Origin: Bacillus sp. X1(2014) | GTDB taxonomy: Bacteria; Bacillota; Bacilli; Bacillales_B; DSM-18226 | Reading direction: 5' to 3' | Assembly (NCBI RefSeq): GCF_007678255.1 | Contig: NZ_VEED01000001.1 | Location: forward strand, 186,001-250,000 | DNA: 64,000 bases | In this document: in pieces, positions 48,618 through 58,205 of the stretch | How the letters are laid out: each line of letters begins with the position of its first letter | How positions within the stretch are numbered: the first letter of the stretch is position 1 | Position numbers and translations under genes: made by a program | The notes under the pieces: generated by a model | The model's input: only the letters and a program-made list of their open reading frames with translations | Database searches by the model: none | What the model was told of the DNA's origin: nothing

Positions 48618-50540
48618 TTATGCTTTAGGTTCAGTAGGCAAAACTTCTTTAACCCTCTCTAATACATCTGGGTCGATATTTTCATTTACAAAAATATGGA
48701 CCGCCCCGTTATCCTTTTCACTCCGAATCAAGCGTCCCACACCTTGACGTAAGCGAAGGAGCATATAAGGTAATTCAACCTCGGCAAACGGGTTATCTAC
48801 GCCCGCCTTTTTTGCCGTAAAGACAGGATCATTCGGTGGAAATGGAAGCGAAAAGATCATCACATTTTCAAGCGATCTCCCTGGAATATCTAAACCTTCC
48901 CACAGATGGATCGAACAAAGAATTGCATGTTCTTCATTCTGAAATTTAGAAACAAGTGTGCTTATTTCTTCATCGCCTTCAAAATAAATAGGGTATGGGA
49001 CTTCTCCAGAAAGATTTTTCTTAAGATACGCTAACTCCTCTTTATTATTGAGAAGAATTAAGGCTCGTCCCTCTGATTCTCGAATTCCCTTTAAAATATA
49101 GGCAATTTTTCCGTCCAGGTCTGCATGTTTAAAGGCAGGCAGGTAAAGGTCCATCTTATTCTCATAATCAAAAGGAGATGACACTGAGAATGATAGATAG
49201 TCATCAACACCAAGACTTGCTGAAATATAATCGAAGGATTTTTGATTTGCAAGCGTTGCAGACGAGAAAATAAACGGTTTTTTCTGTGTGAACACTTCTT
49301 CCCGCATTACTTCTTCAACCATTTTTGGCATAATAACTAGTGTCCGTTCTCCCCCTTTTTCTTCGAACCAAGTAATTCCATTTAACTCCTGAAGAAAAAG
49401 TGATAAAGAATAAGTGATTTGTTCCAAGTATTCCTCAACAATTTTCAAATCGTACTCATTAATTACATATAGCTCACTTTCAAATACTAATTCCTCTTCT
49501 AATGATTGAAGAGTGGTCAGAAGTTTCCTGCATGTCTTCAATACTAGTGGGTGCTTAGTAATCATTTGTTTTTCAGATCCCTGTGAAAGTGAGGAGAACT
49601 GTGAAATACCATCGAAAAATGCTTCATTATCTAATAAAGCTTCTTCTATTGTATATAAGGTCTTTTCACGGACTTCATTTTCCATTAGTCTTGTGAGCAG
49701 TGTTTCTAAGGTATAATCCGTAAAACGATAGCTTAAAGCTTTCTGTGCCGCATATTCAAGAAGGTGTCCTTCGTCAAAAACAACGGAAGAATGTTCGGGT
49801 AATAACGGCAGCTGTCCTTCACGTTTTCTCGATTCTTTTGTCCAAACATGCTCCATATAGAAATCATGGGAACAGATAATTAAATCCTCAGAGTGGCGGT
49901 AATACTCTCTGTGCAAGGTCAGCCCACAGCGGTGCCGCTTCTCACAAGAAAAACAATCCTGGACAGCATCCCAGCTAACTTCACTCCACATCTCATCAGA
50001 TAAAGTTGGATAGTCCCTTCTGTCGCCATATTTTTCAAAGGTTTGCATGGAGCCAACAGTATGCACGAAATCAGGCAGGTTTTCATATATACTTGCAATC
50101 TCATCGGAGTAATCATTGTTCTTCGTTTGATCCAGCTTTTTTAAACAGAGATACTGATCTCGAGATTTAGCCAAGCGGACATCGATATCTAGTCCAAGAA
50201 CCTTCTCCAACTTTGCGATATCTCCCTCTTTTTTCACCAATTGCTCAATTAAAGTCTCATCTGCACAAGCAATGACAGCTGGGCGATTCGTATAGCGTGC
50301 ATACATGATCGCATAAAGCAAGTAAACAATTGTTTTCCCCGTTCCAACTCCTGCTTCAGCAAACATCACTTTTTTATCTTTGAAGGCATTTTCAAGTTGA
50401 AATGCCATATATATTTGTTCATCTCTTAATTCGAATCCTGCTTCGGGCAATATATCATAGAATAAGTCCCCGATCCATTCACCCAATTTTTCATAAAAGG
50501 ACTCAGTTTTTGCAATCTCAAATGGCATGCGTTTTTGCAT
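48618..50540 (-). CDS. ypvA: DinG/XPD-like ATP-dependent DNA helicase YpvA
   Basis: A 640-aa superfamily 2 helicase. Walker A is EAGVGTGKT near residue 65; the DEAH-type box is VFDEGHLLEYA; motif VI is RLRQGVGRLIRS. Four cysteines spread over YLCLKK and DCFSCEKRHRCGL form the 4Fe-4S cluster site of the XPD/DinG group. No exonuclease domain is fused, unlike DinG proper. The length agrees with B. subtilis YpvA. SD GGGGAGGG. Role: DNA repair or unwinding of blocked forks, not well studied. Confidence 0.92.
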   Translation of the reverse strand: MQKRMPFEIAKTESFYEKLGEWIGDLFYDILPEAGFELRDEQIYMAFQLENAFKDKKVMFAEAGVGTGKTIVYLLYAIMYARYTNRPAVIACADETLIEQLVKKEGDIAKLEKVLGLDIDVRLAKSRDQYLCLKKLDQTKNNDYSDEIASIYENLPDFVHTVGSMQTFEKYGDRRDYPTLSDEMWSEVSWDAVQDCFSCEKRHRCGLTLHREYYRHSEDLIICSHDFYMEHVWTKESRKREGQLPLLPEHSSVVFDEGHLLEYAAQKALSYRFTDYTLETLLTRLMENEVREKTLYTIEEALLDNEAFFDGISQFSSLSQGSEKQMITKHPLVLKTCRKLLTTLQSLEEELVFESELYVINEYDLKIVEEYLEQITYSLSLFLQELNGITWFEEKGGERTLVIMPKMVEEVMREEVFTQKKPFIFSSATLANQKSFDYISASLGVDDYLSFSVSSPFDYENKMDLYLPAFKHADLDGKIAYILKGIRESEGRALILLNNKEELAYLKKNLSGEVPYPIYFEGDEEISTLVSKFQNEEHAILCSIHLWEGLDIPGRSLENVMIFSLPFPPNDPVFTAKKAGVDNPFAEVELPYMLLRLRQGVGRLIRSEKDNGAVHIFVNENIDPDVLERVKEVLPTEPKA

Positions 50541-50596
50541 GGTACCCTCCCCAAAAAACTTTCATATAATCCAACAAAAATAATGATTCATTCGAA

Positions 50597-51754
50597 TTAC
50601 TTATCTTGATTTAAATCATCTTGACGAGGAGGTTTCTTTCCCCAATATTGATAAAGATCCGTACGAATAAAGCCGTTAAAGAGTTTTCGCTTTTTTGTCG
50701 CGGGTTTACCATAAAATTGTTCGAACTGCTCGTTAGAAGTTAAGATATATTTAGACCATGTATCAAGTGCATTGAATGCAACGCCCATTTCCTTATACAT
50801 CTGTTCGACTGCTTTTTTCTCCCCGAGTCTTTCACCATAAGGGGGATTCCCAACAATGACACCGTATTGCTTATTTGTAGAAATGTCTTTAACCTGCATT
50901 TGTTTAAATTGGATCAAGTCCCCAAATCCAGCCTCAAAAGCATTATCTTGGGCAATTTTCACCATTCTATGGTCAATATCTGTCCCTAAAATATCTAATG
51001 GCTGATCGTAATTTGCTAAGTCCTCCGCTTCATTTCTAGCGTCATCCCAAACTTGCGCTGGGATCCAATTCCAGCGTTCCGATACAAATTCCCTATTAAA
51101 GCCTGGAGCAATATTTTGCCCGATCATTGCTGCTTCAATCGGTATCGTTCCAGAACCACAGAAAGGGTCCATAAAGGGACGGTCTGCTTTCCAATTAGTG
51201 AGTAGAACCAGTGCAGCTGCCAGAGTTTCCTTTAGGGGTGCCTCACCTTGATCCACTCGATAACCGCGTTTATGCAGCCCTTGACCACTCGTGTCAATGG
51301 TTATAGTTGCAACGTCTTTTAGTAATGCCACTTCGATGCGAAAATAAGCACCGTTTTCTTCAAACCATGTACTTCGCTTATAGTGTTGTTTCATCCGTTC
51401 CACAACAGCTTTTTTAACAATTGCCTGGCAATCTGAAACACTGAAAAGCTTTGACTTAACGGATTTACCAACCACAGGAAATTCAGCATCCTCAGGTAAG
51501 AATTTCTCCCATGGAAGTGCCTTAGTTTTTTCAAATAGTTCATCAAAGGTGTACGCCTTAAATTCTCCGACCTTTATCTTTATTCTATCTGCTGTTCGAA
51601 GCCATAAATTACTACGTGCGATCGCAGATTCATCCCCTGTGTAGGTGACCTTTCCATTTTCAACTTCACATTCATATCCCAATGCTCGGACTTCTTTGGC
51701 AACTAAAGCCTCCAGCCCCATGGCCGCAGTTGCTATTATTTGATATTTTCCCAT
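50597..51754 (-). CDS. ypsC: THUMP-domain RNA methyltransferase YpsC (RlmL-N-like)
   Basis: 385 aa from ATG 51754, just behind AAGGGTG; identical in length to B. subtilis YpsC. The N-terminal THUMP domain (about 50-160) precedes a Rossmann methyltransferase with DPFCGSGTIPIEAA (SAM site) and VGNPPYGERLG, the NPPY motif of base-amino N-methylation. Likely target: the G in 23S rRNA modified by the RlmL N-terminal half (m2G2445). It lies next to rnpB, as in B. subtilis. Confidence 0.92.
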   Translation of the reverse strand: MGKYQIIATAAMGLEALVAKEVRALGYECEVENGKVTYTGDESAIARSNLWLRTADRIKIKVGEFKAYTFDELFEKTKALPWEKFLPEDAEFPVVGKSVKSKLFSVSDCQAIVKKAVVERMKQHYKRSTWFEENGAYFRIEVALLKDVATITIDTSGQGLHKRGYRVDQGEAPLKETLAAALVLLTNWKADRPFMDPFCGSGTIPIEAAMIGQNIAPGFNREFVSERWNWIPAQVWDDARNEAEDLANYDQPLDILGTDIDHRMVKIAQDNAFEAGFGDLIQFKQMQVKDISTNKQYGVIVGNPPYGERLGEKKAVEQMYKEMGVAFNALDTWSKYILTSNEQFEQFYGKPATKKRKLFNGFIRTDLYQYWGKKPPRQDDLNQDK

Positions 51755-51868
51755 TTTTTCACCCTTAATTGATTTCATTAGTATGTATGTTTGTGTTTAA
51801 AAAAGTTATCTTTCATTCGCTTTCATTATGGACAAAAACTAGTTATTGAATGCAATTGTCTATCTATA

Positions 51869-51898
51869 ATAATAAAAAGCTCTCCTTATTAGGAGAGC
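51869..51898 (-). terminator. Terminator of rnpB
   Basis: GCTCTCC / GGAGAGC with a 6-base loop, followed by TTTTTATTATT on the minus strand, 20-odd bases after the mature 3' end. Confidence 0.9.
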
Positions 51899-51919
51899 CG
51901 TTTATATCCAGCATACATT

Positions 51920-52347
51920 CCCATTAATAACGTTCTGTAAGCCATGTTCTGTACCAGTGTACTACAAACGACACGGGTGTGTCTCGTACTTAGGTGGTAA
52001 TCATCTATCTACAGGCTCGAATTTGAGCCTGTCCTTCTCCTTGTTCAATTCCTCAGAGAAAGTGCCCCTACCATTATTTGGGTTTCTCGCTCGTGGGGTT
52101 TACCCGTTCCACCCTTTCCATTTCTGGAAAGGCTACGTCACTGTGGCACTTTTATAGGTATTCATACCATATCCTAAAAGGACTTAGGTATTTTCCCGGC
52201 CGTCAGTTGGATGCTAGCCCCAACTGCCCTAGCTTATGAATTCACTAGGCACGAACACTACGAGCATCTCAGCTCGTGCGAGCATGGACTTTCCTCTGCA
52301 AGAATACAAATGTATCTTACAGCGATTACCCGAACGTTATTAATGAA
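51920..52347 (-). ncRNA. rnpB: RNase P RNA (Bacillus type B)
   Basis: The catalytic RNA that removes the 5' leader of tRNAs. On the minus strand the conserved pieces are in order: ACGTTCGGGTAATCGCTG at the 5' side, GAGGAAAGTCCATGCTCGCAC (CR-I), the P10/11 region with CAGTGACG and GGTGGAACGGGTAAACCCC, GAGCGAGAAACCC, and 3' ACATGGCTTACAGAACGTT. The P1 stem is long here (CATTAATAACGTT with AACGTTATTAATG). Size about 420 nt, type B. Flanked by ypsC and gpsB as in B. subtilis; the ends are estimated from P1. Confidence 0.97.
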
Positions 52348-52355
52348 TACAATTT

Positions 52356-52384
52356 ATTATATGTATTTCACGCTGGAAATTCAA
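52356..52384 (-). promoter_or_regulatory. Sigma-A promoter of rnpB
   Basis: Minus strand TTGAAT (52384-52379), 17 bp, TATAAT (52361-52356). Transcription would begin about 7 bases downstream, right at the P1 stem. Confidence 0.85.
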
Positions 52385-52416
52385 TGGTTATTGTCAGGAA
52401 ATCTTCCTATTTTTTG

Positions 52417-52719
52417 TTAATCGTAGAGCTTATTGCCAAAAACATGTTTTTCGAGATTAGATAATCGCTTCAAGATATCAAAATTTGTTGTTCCTGCAGG
52501 TTGAGCTGCTGGCTGCCTTTTTGACGTTTCCTCAAGCTGTTTCCGGAGCCGAAGATTTTCCTGTTGAAGATCTTCAATCTCCTGATGAAAAGTTCCATAG
52601 TCTTTAATGATTAGATCTAAGAACTTATCAACATCTTCTTGTTTATAACCACGTACTCCAGACTTAAACTCTTTTTCTAAAATATCCTTCGCTGTTAATT
52701 TTACTTTATCTGACAGCAT
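52417..52719 (-). CDS. gpsB: Cell division protein GpsB
   Basis: 100 aa from ATG 52719, six bases after GAGGTG; the eight codons in front are not conserved. GpsB is a DivIVA-like coiled coil that shuttles PBP1 between septum and side wall. The N-terminal membrane-binding domain ([34 protein letters not shown]) is nearly identical to B. subtilis; the C-terminal trimerisation helix is [18 protein letters not shown]. Only the Ala/Gln/Pro-rich linker differs. Confidence 0.95.
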   Translation of the reverse strand: MLSDKVKLTAKDILEKEFKSGVRGYKQEDVDKFLDLIIKDYGTFHQEIEDLQQENLRLRKQLEETSKRQPAAQPAGTTNFDILKRLSNLEKHVFGNKLYD

Positions 52720-52862
52720 TCCATTCACCTCAGTATTCGCCAATCACTACCTATTATTTTTTCAAAAATATGTAGTTTTGTCAATTTTCATTTGTATTGT
52801 CAGTATTATGATTTTTAAAACAATTCAATATATGGAATAACAGCTGTAAAAATGACTAAAAC

Positions 52863-53420
52863 TTAAAAATCAGACAGCTTCATCTGTTCTTCTTCCACAA
52901 TCATCTGTAAATCATAAAATGTTATAAGTTCAATCGGGTATGGATGTTTCTTCCGGTATTCCAAACCCATTTCATAAAGATATTTTGGACTTCCTTCCTT
53001 TTCATGATCGTAAAGAAGGAGGAGCCCTTCACTTTTTTCAATAAAAAATTGATTTTTCAATCGAAATTGCCATGGTTTTTCATATCCCTTTTTCGTAACA
53101 GAATCAATGAAATCTGCTTGTGCAAGGATAGATTCATACCATTCCTGGTTATTTTCCTTCCATGATGCTTGCTGGTCAAGAAATGGAGTAATTACCGCTA
53201 GTTTTAAATCAGGAAATTCCATTTGCAATTCAAAAACAACCTCAGCAGCCCACAGTTCTACACCTAACTGACCACTGATCAGCACCCATTCCAATCCCTC
53301 TTCCACCATTGGGAGTAATGATTTCTTTATGGCAGCCTTAATAAACAGGACTGATGGGTGATCATTCTTAAAAATCCCTAATTCAAACGGTTTATAACCT
53401 GATATGGCTAGAACTTTCAT
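52863..53420 (-). CDS. ypsA: YpsA (SLOG-like family, DUF1273)
   Basis: 185 aa; SD GGAGGAGAA. It belongs to the SLOG (Smf/LOG-like Rossmann) family. The nucleotide-site strand and loop are [13 protein letters not shown] at the N-terminus and [16 protein letters not shown] at about 46-61. In B. subtilis and S. aureus YpsA influences cell division and filamentation. The position next to gpsB is conserved. The ligand is unknown. Confidence 0.92.
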   Translation of the reverse strand: MKVLAISGYKPFELGIFKNDHPSVLFIKAAIKKSLLPMVEEGLEWVLISGQLGVELWAAEVVFELQMEFPDLKLAVITPFLDQQASWKENNQEWYESILAQADFIDSVTKKGYEKPWQFRLKNQFFIEKSEGLLLLYDHEKEGSPKYLYEMGLEYRKKHPYPIELITFYDLQMIVEEEQMKLSDF

Positions 53421-53550
53421 CTAAAATGTTCTCCTCCATAAAGAAAAATTTTTTAAAAATGGACAAACATTTGGACAAGAACAGCATATCATGTAGTAAT
53501 AATAAATAAAAAACAAGGGCTAGAAAGCCCCTGTAATCGCTGTTTCTCTA

Positions 53551-54018
53551 TTAGCGTCTAGGTCCCATAAATGGTCCTGGTGCAAATCCTGGGCCTCCTG
53601 GACCAACCATTCCTGGACCAAATCCCGGGCCTCCTGGACCAACCATTCCTGGGCCAAATCCCGGGCCTCCTGGACCAACCATTCCTGGGCCAAATCCTGG
53701 GCCTCCTGGGCCTCCAATTCCTGGGCCAAATCCAGGACCTCCAGGCATTGCATTTGGTAAAGCATTTGCAGCCGGCAGAGTTGCTGGCAGTGGAGCTACT
53801 GGTGCACAAGGGTTACAGCAGTTAATTTGCTGGTTACATACCTCTTCAGCACATGATGCAGTTTGCGGGCAAAAATGTTTGTGTTGAAACAGATGATGAT
53901 TCACCGTAGTTGTGTGGACAGGGTGAATATGGGGAACCACTGTTGTTGAAAACGTATGGTTCACAATTTGTTGAGTCGGATGAATAACTGGCGGCATAAA
54001 ATTAGTTCCAAGATACAT
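53551..54018 (-). CDS. cotD: Inner spore coat protein CotD with Gly-Pro repeat tail
   Basis: 155 aa, about twice the length of B. subtilis CotD. The N-terminal half has the CotD character: His-rich (VPHIHPVHTTTVNHHLFQHKH) followed by a Cys-rich patch (FCPQTASCAEEVCNQQINCCNPC). The C-terminal ~70 residues are four and a half copies of a 12-residue Gly/Pro unit (GGPGFGPGMVGP), collagen-like in composition. It is mother-cell made and sits in the coat. The position between ypsA and yprB is conserved. Confidence 0.88.
   Translation of the reverse strand: MYLGTNFMPPVIHPTQQIVNHTFSTTVVPHIHPVHTTTVNHHLFQHKHFCPQTASCAEEVCNQQINCCNPCAPVAPLPATLPAANALPNAMPGGPGFGPGIGGPGGPGFGPGMVGPGGPGFGPGMVGPGGPGFGPGMVGPGGPGFAPGPFMGPRR
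53582..53745. repeat. 36-bp tandem repeats inside cotD
   Basis: About 4.5 copies of a 36-bp unit (beginning CCAAATCCCGGGCCTCCTGG on the plus strand) differing at only a few bases. The unit keeps the reading frame and codes 12 residues, so copy number can change without breaking the gene. Confidence 0.9.
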
Positions 54019-54148
54019 ATGAAAATCTCCCTTCAGAATTTTGTTTACATTACAGCCTATGTTGAAGGGATTACTCTTGTACTAATGAAAATACCTATTT
54101 TTCCTTGAGAACAGTTCATTTCCTTGATTTCTATTTAAATATGTATAA

Positions 54149-54180
54149 ATGCCTAGCTTTTTACTAAATTTACTAGGCAT
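54149..54180 (-). terminator. Possible terminator of the 31-aa peptide gene
   Basis: ATGCCTAG / CTAGGCAT, 8 bp, loop of 16 that can fold further, followed by TTTATAC on the minus strand. The T-run is weak. Confidence 0.45.
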
Positions 54181-54187
54181 ATGTTTT

Positions 54188-54283
54188 TTATAGAAAAGAA
54201 TAAAAGCTATCTTTTAAACTTGTAAAAATAACTGCAGTCAAACATACGACAACGAAAAATAAAAATAAAATTGCTTTGTACAT
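54188..54283 (-). CDS. 31-aa single-span membrane peptide
   Basis: ATG 54283 is eight bases after GGAG. The peptide has a short basic N-terminus (MYK), one membrane helix (AILFLFFVVVCLTAVIFT) and a polar end (SLKDSFYSFL). No family is recognised. The topology resembles small regulatory or stress membrane peptides. The gap 54284-54446 upstream is AT-rich; I see no further gene in it. Confidence 0.5.
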   Translation of the reverse strand: MYKAILFLFFVVVCLTAVIFTSLKDSFYSFL

Positions 54284-54446
54284 ATTACCAGCTCCAAAAT
54301 GTTTTGTATTTCATTTTTTTCAATCCAATTTCAAATTTTACAACTTTCGGCTTTGTTTAACAATATGGAAATGCTGGTTTTTCAAACAAATTACAAAGAT
54401 TTTTTGACAAAAAAGTGAACTTTATAAAAATCAATCATTTTTGCAG

Positions 54447-55703
54447 TTATTTTGCCATTTTCCGCTCTAACCGCTTAAGCCTGAACTGAAGTTGTTCTAA
54501 GCTGTATTGACCTGAAATGATGGGAGTTTGTTCCGATTGAGACACGAGCATGATCGCTTTCTGACAATAATCTATAGCAAGTTGATAATCTTTAATTCTA
54601 TGTTCATGAATTTTTGCAAGTTCTAAGCAGGCTTCTAACATCAACCGTTTATTACCAGAATCCGCAACATCTGAAAATAGCTTTTCCGCTTTTACCCAGT
54701 CTTTTTCTCTTTTGCTTTGTAAAGCTAACGAAAATTTAGCTTGAATGGATGTCATGTCACTTCCATTAACAAGTTGGGTTAATACTTTCTCTGCTTGATT
54801 CTTTTCACCTAAAGCTGCAAACCAGCGCCCTACCTCAAAAGACTCCGGCCTAGTCTGATTAGTATCAAACCCGCAAAGCTGGAACGTGATATGCGTGTAT
54901 AAGGTAACAAGAGATAAAATATCAATTTCATTATGCTTTAGAATTCCCAACATCCCATCTGGTTGTTTACTATCAATGAAATCAAAATAAATCATTGGAG
55001 CTAAAAAGCCAGGTATATCATCGACTCTTTCCACACCAAGTACCTCTTTCTCAACGATAGCTAACTTCAAACGCTCTAATTTATGCTTCCAAAGCCTTCT
55101 CGCCGCATGAAAAAGATCAAAATGCCCAAACTGTGGCAGCTTGGGGACATGCTCTCTAACGAGGGTATGCCTAGTCTTTACCTGCGGCCAATCAAATGAC
55201 TTCCCATTATAGGTCACGAGCGTTTTATAATTGACTTTCTCTAGAAAGCTTTGATATAAAGCTACTTCAGCCCCCGGATTAGGTAAAATATGTTGTCTTA
55301 AGATGAGGGAATCGCCCGAAACGCTTGCATAGCCGAGAAGGAAAATGGTGTTTCCTACTCCTCCTCCAAGCCCCGTTGTTTCGGTATCAAAAAAGAATAA
55401 TTCTTCCGCTTTATGTCCTTCGGCAGATAATGGATGATTGACGGGTTGTTTGTTCCAAATGTCGACTGCAGTGAGGAAATCACGAAAACAGTAATGCCCG
55501 TGCTGATGTGAGAGTGGATATTTCACTTCTCTGATTAAACAGTAGTCCTCGTCTAAAAAAAACGGGAACACGTTTGCTTGTTCCCATTTTTCCTTGAAAG
55601 GCACCTCAATGTTAGCTGTTTTTGGAGGAGTATTCATTTTTTCTGATGATCCCCCGACAGAAAGATGTGGTTTTAAACGATTTAATTTATTTTTTAACGA
55701 CAT
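54447..55703 (-). CDS. mrfB: Exonuclease-fold protein YprB (MrfB)
   Basis: 418 aa. The central domain (about 95-270) is an RNase H/DEDD exonuclease fold: FFFDTETTGLGG (Asp, Glu), YNGKSFDWPQ (Asp) and HNEIDILSL (Asp) provide the acidic set. The C-terminal part has TPR-like helices. In B. subtilis MrfB is the exonuclease working with helicase MrfA in an excision pathway for mitomycin C damage independent of UvrABC. It follows yprA on the same strand at 17 bases. Confidence 0.92.
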   Translation of the reverse strand: MSLKNKLNRLKPHLSVGGSSEKMNTPPKTANIEVPFKEKWEQANVFPFFLDEDYCLIREVKYPLSHQHGHYCFRDFLTAVDIWNKQPVNHPLSAEGHKAEELFFFDTETTGLGGGVGNTIFLLGYASVSGDSLILRQHILPNPGAEVALYQSFLEKVNYKTLVTYNGKSFDWPQVKTRHTLVREHVPKLPQFGHFDLFHAARRLWKHKLERLKLAIVEKEVLGVERVDDIPGFLAPMIYFDFIDSKQPDGMLGILKHNEIDILSLVTLYTHITFQLCGFDTNQTRPESFEVGRWFAALGEKNQAEKVLTQLVNGSDMTSIQAKFSLALQSKREKDWVKAEKLFSDVADSGNKRLMLEACLELAKIHEHRIKDYQLAIDYCQKAIMLVSQSEQTPIISGQYSLEQLQFRLKRLERKMAK

Positions 55704-55720
55704 CGCTAATCTTCCTTCTC

Positions 55721-57997
55721 CTAGTTTGAGGATTTTAAAAATGCTTCAATTATTTTTAAAACATCCTTTTTCGCTGCTTCACTAACAGTGTCCGTACCAA
55801 TGCAGGACGGGCAGCCATATTCACACTGACATCCGTTAATCATATTCTTTGTTTCCATAAATACTTCTGACATCCCGGTGTGTATTTTTTCGCTTAAGCC
55901 AATCCCGCCTGGGTAGCGGTCATAAAAGAAAATGGTTGGTTTTTCATTATGATCAGCCTTCACCTGTGGAATGACATGAATATCCTGTGGGTCCGCCATT
56001 ACGAATAAAGGGGCAATATGGTTTAGTGAGTGGGCCGTCCCAACAAGCCCCTGTTCTAGTCGCTCATGGCCCAATTCAGACAAAGGCTGGTTTAAGGAAA
56101 TCCAAGCTGCATTGGTGTGCAGTTCCTCCTCAGGCAAATGGATTGGTCCTGACCCAATATTTTCATGTGTTTCAAATTTTATTTTTTTAAATATGGTTGC
56201 CATCGCTCTTACACTAACATCCCCATAGCCAAATTCCGCCTCCTCTAATTCTTGAAGTTTGTCCACTTCAAGCACTTTTAATTGGACGGCTAAATTTGCG
56301 TCAGTAAAATAGTCTACATCTACTTCCCTTACGAAGGCCTTTTTCTCTTCCCAATCGAGTTTTTCAACCTGAAATTGGGTACCTTGATGTAAATAAATGG
56401 CTTCATCATGGAGAAGCGTCATCGCAGAAAAGCGGTCCATTTCCCCAATAACTTTGACATTGGCCACATCAGATTGGTCAACAATGATGACATTTTCCTG
56501 TGATGCCGATCGTAAACTAATGTTATGTGCAGGGAAGGAATCATTCATCCAATACCACTTTCCACTATTATGATAAAGAACTCGTTCCTCGGTTAAGTAT
56601 TCTAGCAATTCCTCTGTTTCCACGCTTCCAAATTGCTCTCCAGCTTTAAATGGAAGTTCATAGGCAGCACATTTCATATGATCGATTAAGATAATAAGAT
56701 TGTCTGGATTTATTCTTGCTGTTTCAGGGCTTTTATTAAAAAAGTAATCAGGATTCTGAATGATATATTGATCAAGCGGACTAGAACTTGCTACCATAAT
56801 AACTAGTGCTTCACTGTGCCTTCTGCCAGCTCTTCCCGCTTGCTGCCAAGCACTGGAAATGGTACCTGGGTAGCCCGTCATAATACAAACTTGCAACTGT
56901 CCAATATCCACTCCTAGTTCTAGAGCATTCGTGCTGACTACACCGTAAATTTCACCTGAACGGAGCCCTTTTTCAATCTTCCTTCGTTCGGTTGGGAGAT
57001 ATCCGCCTCGGTAGCCCATTATAGACTTTGCACCCAATTGGTTTTTCACTAATTCTTGCAAATAGGTTAGAATAATTTCGACTCTTACTCTGCTTCTCGC
57101 AAAGACTATTGTTTGAATTTTATTTTTTAATAGTTCCCCTGCAATTTTCCGCACCTCTAGCGTGGCGCTTCTCCTAATGTTTAACGGCTTGTTTACGATA
57201 GGCGGGTTATAAAAGAGAAAATGCTTTGTACCACTAGGGGCCCCATTGTTATCAATCAGCTGCATTTTTTCTTCTGTAAGGGTTTCGGCTAACTCTAGTG
57301 GATTCGCAATTGTTGCGGAAGTACAAATGAACACAGGGTCACTCCCATAATATTTACAAATCCGTTTTAGCCTTCTAATTACATTGGCTACATGGCTGCC
57401 AAACACACCTCGATACGTATGAAGTTCATCTATTACAACAAATTTAAGGTTTTCAAACAAGGACACCCATTTGGTATGATGCGGCAGAATAGCTGAATGT
57501 AGCATATCTGGGTTCGTAATCACCACGTGTCCAGCTTGTCTTACTCGTTGACGAATATTTGCTGGCGTATCCCCATCATACGTATAACTATTGATGTCTA
57601 TACCAGCTGCTTGTATAATTTCATTGATTTCACTCTTTTGATCTTGTGCTAGAGCCTTAGTAGGAAACATATAAAGGGCGCGTGCGCTTGGATTTGCTAG
57701 GATTGTTTGCAAGACTGGCAGATTATAACACAGGGTTTTCCCTGAAGCTGTAGGAGTTACTGCAACAATACTTTTACGGTCTCTAATTTTTTCATAGGCT
57801 GCGTTTTGGTGTGTATACAGTTGTTCTATTCCCCTGCCATTTAATGCAGATTTTAATGCTGGATGAAGGTCATTGGGAAGCGGAACTGTTTGAGCCTGCT
57901 TTTCTTCAAGTGTATGCCAAGTAACGATATTTTCCTTGAATTGATCATTTATTTTTAAATCAGTTAATATTTCTTGTAGATTTTTTCTTAACTTCAT
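55721..57997 (-). CDS. mrfA: DEAD/H-box helicase YprA (MrfA) with MZB zinc domain
   Basis: A 758-aa superfamily 2 helicase with 3'-5' polarity in its B. subtilis orthologue, needed for mitomycin C repair. Walker A is TPTASGKT (81-88), the Walker B box is VIDELHTYRG, and motif VI is QAGRAGRRH. The C-terminal MZB domain binds zinc through the four cysteines of NGCQCEYGCPSCIG. Strong SD AGGTGAAAGG. First gene of the mrfAB operon. The 208-bp gap 57998-58205 shows a possible -10 for the divergent regulator and nothing else. Confidence 0.94.
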   Translation of the reverse strand: MKLRKNLQEILTDLKINDQFKENIVTWHTLEEKQAQTVPLPNDLHPALKSALNGRGIEQLYTHQNAAYEKIRDRKSIVAVTPTASGKTLCYNLPVLQTILANPSARALYMFPTKALAQDQKSEINEIIQAAGIDINSYTYDGDTPANIRQRVRQAGHVVITNPDMLHSAILPHHTKWVSLFENLKFVVIDELHTYRGVFGSHVANVIRRLKRICKYYGSDPVFICTSATIANPLELAETLTEEKMQLIDNNGAPSGTKHFLFYNPPIVNKPLNIRRSATLEVRKIAGELLKNKIQTIVFARSRVRVEIILTYLQELVKNQLGAKSIMGYRGGYLPTERRKIEKGLRSGEIYGVVSTNALELGVDIGQLQVCIMTGYPGTISSAWQQAGRAGRRHSEALVIMVASSSPLDQYIIQNPDYFFNKSPETARINPDNLIILIDHMKCAAYELPFKAGEQFGSVETEELLEYLTEERVLYHNSGKWYWMNDSFPAHNISLRSASQENVIIVDQSDVANVKVIGEMDRFSAMTLLHDEAIYLHQGTQFQVEKLDWEEKKAFVREVDVDYFTDANLAVQLKVLEVDKLQELEEAEFGYGDVSVRAMATIFKKIKFETHENIGSGPIHLPEEELHTNAAWISLNQPLSELGHERLEQGLVGTAHSLNHIAPLFVMADPQDIHVIPQVKADHNEKPTIFFYDRYPGGIGLSEKIHTGMSEVFMETKNMINGCQCEYGCPSCIGTDTVSEAAKKDVLKIIEAFLKSSN

Positions 57998-58205
57998 GCC
58001 CTTTCACCTCAATACTTCTATTCTAACCGAATGAGCGTTCGTAACAAAAGTAAAAATGATTAATTTATGCTTTTAATCCTGTGGTATCTTTTTCCTCTTT
58101 TATAAAAAGTTCAATCTATTCTTTAACATTTATTAATACCATAAACTATTTTTATATTTTTTGTTACAATAGATAATAACTGACTATGACTGTGAAGGTG
58201 ATTGA

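Noticed and set aside
53582..53745. 36-bp tandem repeats as a CRISPR array
   Set aside because: Units are directly adjacent with no spacers and code in-frame Gly/Pro repeats of CotD.
53520..53825. Long alternative frames across the cotD repeats on both strands
   Set aside because: They are by-products of the repeat; only the CotD frame has SD, known N-terminus and Cys/His pattern.
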